Assembly: GCF_036226745.1 (NCBI RefSeq)
Contig: NZ_CP109013.1
Span: 930,001-994,000 of the forward strand
Source: Streptomyces sp. NBC_00683
GTDB taxonomy: Bacteria; Actinomycetota; Actinomycetes; Streptomycetales; Streptomycetaceae
Length of the DNA: 64,000 nucleotides
Direction: 5' to 3'
The position numbers and the translations under genes were made by a program. Shown in pieces: positions 27,634 through 35,615 of this stretch (within the stretch, counting starts at the first letter, position 1; every line of letters starts with the position of its first letter). The notes below the pieces were generated by a model. The model searched no databases and had not been told where the DNA came from. It worked only from the letters and a program-made list of their open reading frames with translations.

Positions 27634-28490
27634 GCCGCCCGCTCCTCGTCCTCCACGTCGCGGCCGGCGTAGAGTGCCGCCGCCATGCGCATGCCCTCGG
27701 ACCATGCGACGGGGCCGACCTCGGCGGCCGTCAGCGCGCGCCCCGCGGGGTCGGTCCAGCCCAGGGGGCCCGTCTCGGTGCCGTAGTCGTCGTATCCGTC
27801 GTGCTCGCCGATCCAGATGCGCGCCTCGGCGGTGGCGCCGTCCTCGACGACCGGGCAGACCGCGTATCCGCCGCGCGACCGGTACCCGAGTTGGGTGACG
27901 CGGCCGTGCAGGAAGCGCACTTCCTTGAACACGCCGCCGGCGTAGGTGTCCACGGAGGTGGTCTCCGGGGTGAGGCCGGGCGGACGGCGCCACACCTCGC
28001 GGAACAACTGCTCCACGTTCTGGCGCACCCCCAGTTCGACGGCGAACTCCCTCAGATCGTCGAGGTCTTCGAGGAGGACGGGGTGGGGCACGCTGACGAC
28101 GTCCGGGGTGATGCGGACCGTGTCGCCGTCCAGGTCGACGAGGCCGAGACCGCGGTCGGGGTCGACATCGCGCAGGAACCCGGCGACCCCGCCGTCCGCG
28201 CCGGTGACCACCACGTCCCGCAGGGCCGCCTGCCATGCCGGGTCGGGCCAGACCTGGGCGAGCACGGCCGTGGGGACGGGCAACGAACGCACCATCCACT
28301 GCTCGACGTCGGTCCGGCACTGGCGTTCGTGCCGCTCCAGCCACTCGGTCAACTGCCGGAGTCCGACGACCGCCGGATCGTCCTTCAATTTGGCCGGGAC
28401 GGACTTCAGCCGTCGGCCTTTCCCGTTGCGGCAGACCACCTGGCCCGCCTCCAGGGCGACTTCGTAGTCGCCCGCCGGAACCCACCCCAT
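27630..28490 (-). CDS. DUF4132-like protein, first gene of MoxR-VWA operon
   Basis: A 286-residue protein resembling the C-terminal domain of DUF4132 (E. coli YehI/MolR type). Visible motifs are KSVPAKLKDDPAVVGLRQLT, LERHERQCRTDVEQWMVRSL, RQNVEQLFREVWRRPPGLTP and FKEVRFLHGRVTQLGYRSRG. The ATG at 28490 has a GGGGAGA ribosome site; a longer frame upstream runs into a methyltransferase relic and was rejected. It opens the five-gene operon, so the promoter should lie in 28491-28620, where I see no convincing -35/-10 pair. Function is unknown; family members are linked to AAA+/VWA ternary systems. Confidence 0.8.
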   Translation of the reverse strand: MGWVPAGDYEVALEAGQVVCRNGKGRRLKSVPAKLKDDPAVVGLRQLTEWLERHERQCRTDVEQWMVRSLPVPTAVLAQVWPDPAWQAALRDVVVTGADGGVAGFLRDVDPDRGLGLVDLDGDTVRITPDVVSVPHPVLLEDLDDLREFAVELGVRQNVEQLFREVWRRPPGLTPETTSVDTYAGGVFKEVRFLHGRVTQLGYRSRGGYAVCPVVEDGATAEARIWIGEHDGYDDYGTETGPLGWTDPAGRALTAAEVGPVAWSEGMRMAAALYAGRDVEDEERAA

Positions 28491-28624
28491 GCGCTGTTCT
28501 CCCCGTTGTTCCGGACGGCCGCCGAACCGGCGGCACGCTGATGAAGCCCGTCTACGGCAACGCACCGTGACGAGTGGGAGAGACTCTAGGCGTCCCCAGT
28601 GACAACGGGTCCGGGCCCCCTGCG

Positions 28625-28985
28625 CTTCGTCATACGGGCCCGCGCCCCAGAAGTGACGCCATTGGGTCCCCCAGTGGGTGAACGGTGGAGACAGCCGTCG
28701 CGACGTCGAAGGAGCGGTCCTTCGAACGGCAGGCCCTCCGCGGCCGCGGCCACACACGGCGCCGAGCCGACAGGTCGCAGTCCTCGCATGCCCGGCGATG
28801 GCTCCACCGCGGTCACGTCGCGATCGGCAGGTTCGCAGGAAGCCGGTGCCTGCCCCGACGTTCAGCGCCGTCTGCGCGTCCCCGAGCGGCTCGAGGATCT
28901 GCGCGGCGACCTGCGGCTCGGTGCGCCGTGTCGCGGTGTGAGCGCTGCCGATCTCGTCGTACAGCCGTGCACCGAGGCAGCCGGG
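28625..28985 (-). pseudogene. Class I SAM methyltransferase relic
   Basis: Three frames must be joined to read it. ARLYDEIGSAHTATRRTEPQ and ALNVGAGTG (motif I) come first, then DVTAVEPSPGMRGLRP and AAAAEGLPFE, then SFDVATAVSTVH. This order is that of small Streptomyces UbiE-type methyltransferases. Two frameshifts and loss of the C-terminal half make it non-functional. It lies between the MoxR operon promoter region and an IS copy. Confidence 0.75.
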
Positions 28986-29003
28986 GCCGGAGGGCTCGGA
29001 ACC

Positions 29004-29102
29004 ATGGCGCTGTTCGGCGTACACCCCCTGATCTGGGGCTTCGCGATCCTGTGGACGAGGTTCGCGGTCTTCTGGATCGTGGGTGCCTGGCGGATCGGGT
29101 GA
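29004..29102 (+). CDS. Possible 32-residue membrane peptide
   Basis: A short open frame, MALFGVHPLIWGFAILWTRF continuing AVFWIVGAWRIG, that is almost entirely one hydrophobic helix and is preceded by GGAGGG. It could be a genuine small membrane peptide or the debris of a larger membrane gene cut by the neighbouring IS. No relative is recognised. Confidence 0.25.
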   Translation: MALFGVHPLIWGFAILWTRFAVFWIVGAWRIG

Positions 29103-29114
29103 CCGCCGGATCGG

Positions 29115-30045
29115 GTGACAGCCCCACCCGGACCACCAATCAGCGGGCGGGGCGATCTCACGGATGAACAGTGGGCGTTGCTGGAACCGTTGTTGCCGAA
29201 GGGGGCGAAGACGGGGCGGCCGCCCGTCTGGTCTCGCGGCGGCTGATCGACGGCATACGATTCCGGGTCCGTACCGGTGTTCCGCGGCGGGACGTGCCCG
29301 TCGAGTACGGACCGTGGGGCCGGATCTATGACCTGTTCCGCTGGTGGCAGCGGGACGGCATCTGGCAGAGGATCTTCACGCGGCTCCAGTCTCTGGCTGA
29401 CGTGAAGGGTGCGATCGCGTGGGACCTGAGCGTCGACTCCACCGTGTGCCGGGCTCATCAGCATGCGGCCGGGGCCCGCAAGCAGGGTGATCTGCGGAAG
29501 GAACCACCGGGCGGTGTGTTCACCGAGCCCGGAGATCACGGACTGGGACGCTCGCGCGGCGGGTTCACCACCAAGCTGCACCTGGCCGTCGAGCAAGGTC
29601 AGCGGCCCATGTCGATCGTGATTACGGCCGGGCAGCGCGGGGACTCGCCACAGTTCGAACCCGTGCTGGAGAAGGTTCGCGTGCCTCGCATCGGGCCTGG
29701 CCGGCCACGCGTCCGCCCCAACCGAGTCCGCGCGGACAAGGCGTACGCCTCCCGCAGAAACCGCGCCTACCTGCGCCGCCGCGGAATCCGCTGCACCATC
29801 CCCGACAAGGCCGACCAGGCACGCAACCGCCAGAAGCTCGGCTCCCGCGGCGGCCGGCCACCGCATTTCGACCCGGTCGACTACCGTGAGCGCCACGCGG
29901 TCGAGTGCGGGATCAACCGGCTCAAGAGGCACCGGGCCGTGGCCACCCGCTACGACAAACTCGCGGTCCGCTATGAGGCCACTGTCCTCCTCGCGGTCCG
30001 CTATGAGGCCACTGTCCTCGTAGCGGCCATCAACGAGTGGCTGTG
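29115..30045 (+). pseudogene. IS5-family transposase with frameshift (IS copy)
   Basis: From a GTG at 29115 the frame reads [29 protein letters not shown], then hits a stop after one extra base near 29233. The body continues in another frame: [40 protein letters not shown] (first Asp), [40 protein letters not shown] (second Asp), [20 protein letters not shown] (final Glu). All DDE residues are present, but the N-terminus is out of frame and the C-terminus carries a 30-bp duplication. Expression by frameshifting is possible but not indicated. Terminal inverted repeats were not identified. The relic at 13.4 kb is the same family. Confidence 0.88.
29960..30019 (+). repeat. Exact 30-bp tandem duplication in transposase gene
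   Basis: Two identical 30-bp units, each starting CTCGCGGTCCGCTATGAGGC, lie end to end. They stay in frame and duplicate the ten residues [10 protein letters not shown] just before the C-terminus VAAINEWL. Most relatives have one copy, so this is a recent slippage or unequal-exchange event. Confidence 0.95.
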
Positions 30046-30059
30046 ATCAGTACCTGTCC

Positions 30060-30491
30060 CTAGAGCTCGTAGTCCTGGGCCAGTTCGTCCCAGCGAATGC
30101 CGCGAAGAGCAAGATCAGCATTTTCGGCCGACGGGACGTCCGGGGTGGCCTGGAACCAGGCCACGATGAGAGCGGAGCGGTGCAGCACTGCGTCGACTTC
30201 AGGATCGACCGCTGTAGAGCCGAAAACACCGATGCAAGCCACGGAAGGCAGCACCTCAACGGGGCCGAAGGCGCCAGCGGTCTGGTCCGGGTACTCGCGG
30301 GAGGGCGGAACGAGATGCACTGGCGCGAAGGAGAACGCATGCTCGGCCTGTCGCAGGAGACCGCTGACCTTCATGTCGTTGATGCGCTTGCACGGGTAGC
30401 CCTCCAACATCCCCCCATAGGTCGTAGACATCCGCAGCTCGGTGAGCTCGATCGAACGACCGGACGAGAGGGCTATGTGGCTCAGCGACAT
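30060..30491 (-). CDS. Conserved hypothetical protein
   Basis: A 143-residue cytoplasmic protein, opening MSLSHIALSSGRSIELTELR, then MSTTYGGMLEGYPCKRINDM, PVHLVPPSREYP, FGPVEVLPSVACIG and IVAWFQATPDVP. I recognise it as a conserved actinobacterial hypothetical with no assigned function. It has no signal peptide or helices. Its stop is only 14 bp beyond the IS transposase end, so the IS probably inserted just downstream of it. Orientation is convergent with the transposase. Confidence 0.8.
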   Translation of the reverse strand: MSLSHIALSSGRSIELTELRMSTTYGGMLEGYPCKRINDMKVSGLLRQAEHAFSFAPVHLVPPSREYPDQTAGAFGPVEVLPSVACIGVFGSTAVDPEVDAVLHRSALIVAWFQATPDVPSAENADLALRGIRWDELAQDYEL

Positions 30492-30914
30492 GCCGACACC
30501 CTATGTGCATGATCCGCTTCCGATACACGCCCTAGCACTCCAGCCGGACTTCGGTGTATGTCCTGGTCAACGGCTCGGGTGTGGGGATTTCAGCGGGGTG
30601 GTGCCGGGTGAGGGGCGGGTTCGCCCGGCCTGCCCCGCGAACGAATGAGCACGCCGTGTGTAGTGGCGGCGGCGGGGACAGCCGCACATGATCTGGGACG
30701 TACCTGCCTCCGAGTGGGAACACGGGCTGGAAGAACTGTTCTTGCGGTCGGGCACCGCTTCCCAGTGTCGAGCCCAGACGTCGGATGCCGTGGAGTGGTG
30801 TAGCCGACCTTGGCGTGGATGTGTGCGCCTGCTCTGAGCCGTCGGATGCCAAGCACGCCGCACCCCGCCTCCACCTGCATCGGTCCGATACTTCTGCAGC
30901 TGAAGCCCAGCCGT
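30492..30914. other. Non-coding stretch between two leftward genes
   Basis: 423 bp downstream of the peptidase E stop and upstream of the hypothetical gene. Open frames here have Arg/Pro/Thr-rich, non-family sequence. No hairpin, repeat or operator was noticed. Confidence 0.5.
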
Positions 30915-31670
30915 TCACACGTCACCACTTCCCACGGTCGAGGTGGGCTGACGTGTCGTCACGAGCAGACGACACGGCAGGGCTTGTTCCTTGACTCCGC
31001 CGTCGTCGTCCGGGGTTACCCGATACAGACGAGCCTGAGCCGTGCGCGTCACCGAGTCCGTCAGCACACCACCCGTGAAGAGAGCGCCAACACCGTCCTC
31101 CACTGCCCAACCGGCAGGAAGCGCGTGGGTTGCGACGGCCGCCTGATAGGAGGGCCGCCGGCCCGGCTCGCTGTCGTAATGGGGGCAGACCGAGCCAGGC
31201 AGCAGGCCCAAACCGTCGGAGAGATGAGTCAGCGGCCCGAAAGAATCGGTATGCGAGCCCTCGGCCCAGCAGTTGGCACCAGCGCTGATACCGCATAGCA
31301 GGGTTCCGCGGTCAGAGGCCTCGCGCAACATCCGGTCCACGCCGTGTGTGCGCCACACCGCGAGCAAGTTCGCGGTGTTTCCCCCACCCACATAGATGAC
31401 GTCCTGAGACAGCAAGAAGGTTCGCATGGCGTCGTCATCGAGGTTCCGCCGAAACAGCTGCAAGACACTGGGCTCGCAGGGGCGTGATTGATAGGCCGCA
31501 AGAAATTGCTCGACGTAAGCGGGGGCGTCGCCACTGGCTGTTGGAACGAAGCACACCTTGGGGCGAGGAGTGCGCACCTGCTCGAGCACCCAATCATCCA
31601 GCAGACCGTCGTCATCGGTGGAGAAGCCTCCTCCAAGGAGAGCTAGACGACGGTCCGGAACGACAGCCAT
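30915..31670 (-). CDS. Peptidase E-type serine dipeptidase (family S51)
   Basis: A 251-residue class-I-glutamine-amidotransferase-fold peptidase. VIYVGGGNTANLLAVWR leads to the nucleophile elbow LLCGISAGANCW (Ser in GxSAG), followed by CPHYDSEPGRRPSYQAAV carrying the His/Glu region. Family S51 includes peptidase E (aspartyl dipeptidase) and cyanophycinase; the length fits the peptidase E branch. No signal peptide, so it is cytoplasmic. The ATG at 31670 is preceded by GAGGGGGCA. The 840 bp upstream contain only gene relics. Confidence 0.9.
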   Translation of the reverse strand: MAVVPDRRLALLGGGFSTDDDGLLDDWVLEQVRTPRPKVCFVPTASGDAPAYVEQFLAAYQSRPCEPSVLQLFRRNLDDDAMRTFLLSQDVIYVGGGNTANLLAVWRTHGVDRMLREASDRGTLLCGISAGANCWAEGSHTDSFGPLTHLSDGLGLLPGSVCPHYDSEPGRRPSYQAAVATHALPAGWAVEDGVGALFTGGVLTDSVTRTAQARLYRVTPDDDGGVKEQALPCRLLVTTRQPTSTVGSGDV

Positions 31671-31854
31671 GCGGGTGCCCCCTCGATTCGTGATTCAGAC
31701 GACGCGGACGACGCTCCGAACGATGCCAAGCCACCGGCTACAGCCGCAATCGGATAGATCCGCCGTCATCGCGCGGTCCCACCCAGCGACAGGACAAGGC
31801 CACGAGCGGACGGAGAGCATCAGCCGGAGGGAAGTTCCCGATCCGGTCCGTAGT

Positions 31855-32115
31855 CCGGAGGCCACTTCAAGCAGATCAACGACACCCTCGGCCGCGCAGC
31901 GGGAGCGCGGTCATCACAGCGGCCGTGGATCGGCTCAGCACCTGGGCAGGCAAGTGCGCCGCCGTCGGGCGACTCCGCGGCGACAAGTTCGCACTCACGC
32001 TGCGCCTCGCCCCCGAGCGCCGCCAGACCCGCCTGGCCCAGCTGGTCCAAAAAGCTGCCCCAGCCCGTGGTCCTCGACAACCGCCCCGTCATCCAGGTCG
32101 CCGCCTCGGGCTGAG
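31855..32115 (+). pseudogene. GGDEF (diguanylate cyclase) domain relic
   Basis: FKQINDTLGRAAG is followed after a frameshift by AVITAAVDRLSTWAGKCAAV, GRLRGDKFALTLRLAPERRQ and VVLDNRPVIQVAASG. It is the core of a GGDEF domain with the signature turned from GGDEF to RGDKF. Both the frameshift and the lost catalytic Glu mark it as dead. Neither end of the gene remains. Confidence 0.75.
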
Positions 32116-32129
32116 TCCCCACGAAGGAG

Positions 32130-32265
32130 TGCCTTCGAGGACTCCCCTCCGGGCCTCCAGGCTGCCCTTGCCGCGGGTATCCGCTGTGTGGTCGTTCCCG
32201 GAGCACCACTCGAAACCTTGACTTCGAAGGCTGCAACCTCCGGCTCGCACTGTGCAGGGCTTCGA
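32130..32265 (+). pseudogene. HAD hydrolase C-terminal relic
   Basis: AFEDSPPGLQAALAAGIRCV matches motif IV and the following strand of beta-phosphoglucomutase-type HAD phosphatases. After a frameshift, NLDFEGCNLRLAL completes the usual end. The catalytic N-terminal DxD region is absent. It lies directly after the GGDEF relic; the two have no functional link. Confidence 0.7.
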
Positions 32266-32422
32266 ACTGAGCGGCGCCGCGTTCCTGCGACGGCACTCCT
32301 GACCGGTCCGCTCGACATCCTTCCCTCGCAGGTCGGGGCAGGTGCGAGCACTGCCCCTGGCCGAGGTCGGTGACGCCGGCGGGTGTGCCGACGGGACCGG
32401 AACGTGCCAGGTCGCCCGCTGG

Positions 32423-32476
32423 TAAACTGGGGAGACGCATCGAAACCGTTGGGGCCCGTACCGAGGGGTACGGGCC
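32423..32476 (+). promoter_or_regulatory. Leader of DEAD-box helicase gene: possible -10 and stem-loop
   Basis: TAAACT (32423-32428) could be a -10 element. About 25 bp later is a perfect 10-bp-arm hairpin, GGCCCGTACC-GAGG-GGTACGGGCC (32453-32476), ending 39 bp before the helicase ATG. A structured leader would fit the cold- or helicase-responsive autoregulation known for some bacterial DEAD-box genes. This is positional inference only. Confidence 0.4.
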
Positions 32477-32515
32477 TCGACGCGTTCCGGGCGCCAGACC
32501 AGGAAGGTTCCCCCC

Positions 32516-33886
32516 ATGAACGCGAAGCCTCCGGCCCTGAAGGGCGAACTCACAACGCCGCAGACGGCTGCCCCCGGCCTGCCGCCGGTCGATTCCTTCG
32601 ACGCACTCGGGCTGCCGTCGGAGCTGACGGCGACGATGAGCGGCCTCGGCGTGACGGAGCCCTTCCCGATCCAGGCGGCGACCCTGCCCAACGCGCTGGC
32701 CGGCCGTGATGTCCTCGGCCGTGCGCGGACCGGCTCCGGCAAGACGCTTGCCTTCGGGCTTGCGCTGCTGGCACGGACGGCAGGTATGCGAGCGGAGTCG
32801 AAGCGGCCGCTCGCACTGGTCCTGGTGCCGACCCGGGAGCTCGCGCAACAGGTGAGCGACGCGCTGGCGCCGTACGCGCAGGCGCTGAACGTGCGGCTGG
32901 CGACCGTGGTCGGAGGGCTGGCGATCAACAGGCAGGCGGCGCTGCTGCGGACCGGCGCCGAAGTGGTCGTCGCGACGCCGGGGCGGCTCGCCGACCTCGT
33001 ATCGCGTCGGTCCTGTGATCTGCAGCAGGTGCGGATCACGGTGCTGGACGAGGCGGACCAGATGTGCGACCTGGGATTCCTGCCGCAGGTCTCGGAAATC
33101 CTGGACCAGGTCCGCCCCGACGGACAGCGGCTGCTGTTCTCGGCCACGCTCGACCGCAATGTCGACCAGTTGGTGCAGAACTATCTGCACGAGCCGGTAG
33201 TGGCCTCGCTCGACCGTGTGGCGGGTTCGGTCACCACGATGGAACACCATGTGCTGAACGTCCACCCCGCCGACAAGTACGCGACCGCGACGGAAATCGC
33301 CGCGCGGGACGGCCGAGTCCTGATGTTCCTGGACACCAAGGCCGGCGTGGACCAGTTCACCCGGCACCTGCGGGCCAGCGGCGTACGGGCTGCCGCCCTG
33401 CACAGCGGGAAGTCGCAGCCCCAGCGCACACACACGCTCGGGCAGTTCAAGGACGGCGAGATCACCGTGCTGGTGGCCACCAATGTCGCGGCGCGAGGCA
33501 TTCACATCGAGGCGCTCGACCTCGTCGTCAACGTCGACCCGCCGGCCGACGCGAAGGACTACCTGCACCGTGGCGGGCGTACGGCTCGTGCCGGGGAATC
33601 CGGGAAGGTGATCACGCTGGTCACCCCGAACCAGCGGCGGGACGTGAACCGGATCATGACCGACGCCCGGATCCGGCCGACTGTCACCCAGGTGCGCTCC
33701 GGCGAGGAGAAGCTGACCGCCATCACCGGGGCGAAGCGCCCGCCGATCGAAGGTAAGGGCAGAGGCAACGCCCCCTTCCGCGGCATGGGCACTCATCCGG
33801 GCCGCCCCAAGGAGTCCCGCAAGACGGCCGACGCCCGCAAGACAGCGGAAGCACGCGCGGCGGCCCGGGTGCGCAAGGGCCGCTGA
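32516..33886 (+). CDS. DEAD-box ATP-dependent RNA helicase
   Basis: A 456-residue helicase that unwinds RNA using ATP. All core motifs are seen in order: Q motif PFPIQAATLPNAL, motif I ARTGSGKT, Ia PTRELAQQ, Ib TPGRLADL, II LDEADQM, III SATLD, IV VLMFLDTKAG, V VATNVAARGIHI and VI HRGGRTARAG. The C-terminal tail is basic and disordered (KESRKTADARKTAEARAAAR), typical of the actinobacterial DeaD/RhlE-type proteins that bind structured RNA. The start has a GGAAGGTTCCCCCC leader. It is monocistronic, with a hairpin in the leader and a terminator-like hairpin after the stop. Confidence 0.96.
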   Translation: MNAKPPALKGELTTPQTAAPGLPPVDSFDALGLPSELTATMSGLGVTEPFPIQAATLPNALAGRDVLGRARTGSGKTLAFGLALLARTAGMRAESKRPLALVLVPTRELAQQVSDALAPYAQALNVRLATVVGGLAINRQAALLRTGAEVVVATPGRLADLVSRRSCDLQQVRITVLDEADQMCDLGFLPQVSEILDQVRPDGQRLLFSATLDRNVDQLVQNYLHEPVVASLDRVAGSVTTMEHHVLNVHPADKYATATEIAARDGRVLMFLDTKAGVDQFTRHLRASGVRAAALHSGKSQPQRTHTLGQFKDGEITVLVATNVAARGIHIEALDLVVNVDPPADAKDYLHRGGRTARAGESGKVITLVTPNQRRDVNRIMTDARIRPTVTQVRSGEEKLTAITGAKRPPIEGKGRGNAPFRGMGTHPGRPKESRKTADARKTAEARAAARVRKGR

Positions 33887-33970
33887 CCCGGACGAACTTG
33901 CCGGGCGGGGGCCGGTTCGGCGGGGCCCAGCCCGCGTCGCACGTGCCTGCCCCGGCGTCGGTCATGCCTG

Positions 33971-34002
33971 CTCTCCGCCGCCTGGTGCACGACGGCGGAG
34001 AG
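33971..34002. terminator. Bidirectional hairpin between helicase and nitroreductase
   Basis: CTCTCCGCCG and CGGCGGAGAG flank a 12-base loop. It lies between two convergent genes, 85 bp after the helicase stop and 79 bp from the nitroreductase stop, so it could serve both. Confidence 0.6.
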
Positions 34003-34080
34003 CGAACTGGGAGCAGTGCCTGCCCTTCCTCGAGCGACAGCCGTGCTGACGCAGGCGTTAGGGGCGGGCTCAGTTCTCCA

Positions 34081-34728
34081 CTACCACTGCTCCCAGTGCA
34101 GGACCTGCTCCCGAGGAATCCTGCGTGCCGGCTTGAAGTCGGTGCCGATGGTGAAAGCCAGCGGGATGAAGGCGGCGAGCATCACCTCCTCATAGGGCAC
34201 TCCGAGCACGTCGGCGAGTTCCTTTTCCAGCGGGCCCTGCGCCGTGGTCCACACGGTGCCCAACCCGCGGGCACGGGCGGCGAGCATGAAGCTCCACACC
34301 GCCGGGAGGATGGACCCCCAGGTCATGGACTGGTCGAGCACGGAGGCGCCTTCCGTGCGGCCTTCGACGGCCGGGATGACGAAGGCGGGCACACGGTGGA
34401 TGTTGTGGTTCAGGTGCCGTAGGCCGTCCGAGATCCGTTCCATGGAGCCAGGGTGAGCGAACATGCGCGGCAGGTCCCGCTCGGTCGGAGGCTGCCCACC
34501 TCCGGTCGACAGCGCGCGGCGGAAGATGTCCCCGACGAGGCGGCGCCGGTCGGGGTCGGTGACGACGATGAAGTGCCAGCGCTGCCGGTTGCGCCCCGTC
34601 GGTGCCTGTGTGGCCAGATCGATGCACTCGTCGATCAGGGACCGTGGGACCGGGCGGTCCAGGTCGAGGCGCTTGCGCACCGCGCGGGTGGTGGACAGCA
34701 GTTGGTCGGGGGTCAGGTCCAGGGTCAC
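34081..34728 (-). CDS. Nitroreductase family protein
   Basis: A 215-residue FMN-dependent oxidoreductase. The family opens with TTRAVRKRLDLDRPVPRSLI (the xSxRxF-like FMN-phosphate site is TTRAVRK), then APTGRNRQRWHFIVVTDPDR, the flavin-contact stretch, and LAARARGLGTVWTTAQ near the C-terminus. Members reduce nitroaromatics, quinones or enones with NAD(P)H. It follows the MFS relic on the same strand after about 45 bp and was probably part of a MarR-controlled unit with it. The ATG at 34728 is preceded by GAGGCTCCTGTGACC. Confidence 0.92.
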   Translation of the reverse strand: MTLDLTPDQLLSTTRAVRKRLDLDRPVPRSLIDECIDLATQAPTGRNRQRWHFIVVTDPDRRRLVGDIFRRALSTGGGQPPTERDLPRMFAHPGSMERISDGLRHLNHNIHRVPAFVIPAVEGRTEGASVLDQSMTWGSILPAVWSFMLAARARGLGTVWTTAQGPLEKELADVLGVPYEEVMLAAFIPLAFTIGTDFKPARRIPREQVLHWEQW

Positions 34729-34774
34729 AGGAGCCTCCTCGGTGTCGGGCGATGGTGTTGCGGACAGGACTCAG

Positions 34775-35482
34775 GCGCGGGCCTGGGCCTCGTGGCTGAT
34801 GCGGGTGCGCAGGCCGATGGACGCGAGGGTGGCGCCGAGCAGCGAGAAGCAGCACTCCTGCGGTGATCGTGACCGCGCCGACTCCGTCGAAGCCCCGGGC
34901 TGTGCTGTGCGAGCGGTCCGCTCTCGGCAGCACCATCGGCGCGAGGACCAGGACCAGCAGGGCGATCGGCACCGGGAAGGAGAACACCAGTCGCCAACTG
35001 AGCTCGGTCAGCAGCCCGGAGGCGATGAGTCCGCCGCTGTATCCGGTGGCGCCGGCCAGGGCGTAGACGCCGAGCGCTCGGTTGCGCTGCGCGCCTTCGG
35101 TGAACGTAGTGGTGATGAGTGAGAGGGCCGCCGGGGCGGTGAGCGCCGCGGCCAGCCCCTTGACCACCCGCGTGACGACCAGCGCCCATCCATCCGAAAG
35201 CAGCCCGCCAACCAGGCTTGCGGCGGCGAAACGGCCAAGGAAAGCAGGAACATGCGGCGACGACCGAACAGGTCGGCCATGCGACCTCCCAGCAGCAGGA
35301 AGCCGCCGTAGGCGACCGCATACCCCGACACCAGCCACTGCAGCATCCCCTCCGACAGCGACAGATCCCGCCCGATCGCGGGCAGGGCGACCCCCCATCA
35401 GCGACAGGTCCATCGAGTCCAGGAACACCGCAGCGCAGAGCAGTAAGAGGGCCACTCCCTTGCGACCATCGGGCTTGTCCAC
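34775..35482 (-). pseudogene. MFS transporter (DHA2-type) relic
   Basis: Reading requires at least two frame changes. From the GTG at 35482 comes VALLLLCAAVFLDSMDLSLM, then in another frame MLQWLVSGYAVAYGGFLLLG and GRMADLFGRRRMFLLSLAV. The original frame returns with SLVGGLLSDGWALVVTRVVK through TELSWRLVFSFPVPIALLVL, and there is a possible C-terminal scrap SLLGATLASIGLRTRISHEA. Only about six of 12-14 helices are represented, so the exporter is inactive. The divergent MarR gene and its operator region remain. Confidence 0.85.
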
Positions 35483-35541
35483 GCCAGACCTCCACCAGAG
35501 CAACAATGCTTGGCTAACAGATAGTTGGCGAGCATACGATT

Positions 35542-35567
35542 CAGATGATTGGCAGTCAAACAATCTG
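35542..35567. promoter_or_regulatory. Candidate MarR operator
   Basis: GATTG (35547-35551) and CAATC (35561-35565) form an inverted pair inside CAGATGATTG...CAATCTG. The words ACAGATAGTT and ACAGATGATT occur on each side (35517-35580). The cluster lies about 50-75 bp upstream of the MarR start and as close to the divergent MFS relic, the usual place for MarR control. Confidence 0.45.
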
Positions 35568-35615
35568 GTGACAGATGATTACTAGTAGGGTGGCGGCAGC
35601 CAGGAGGGAGACCAC

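Noticed and set aside
25084..27672. An 862-residue open frame on the plus strand
   Set aside because: It is the antisense shadow of the 1725-residue gene; GC-rich codon bias keeps opposite frames open. Its sequence is low-complexity Gly/Arg/Gln with no family features.
30492..30914. Coding frame on the minus strand (MNGWASAAEV...)
   Set aside because: No ribosome site, Arg/Pro/Thr-rich sequence without family resemblance, and overlapping open frames of equal quality on both strands.
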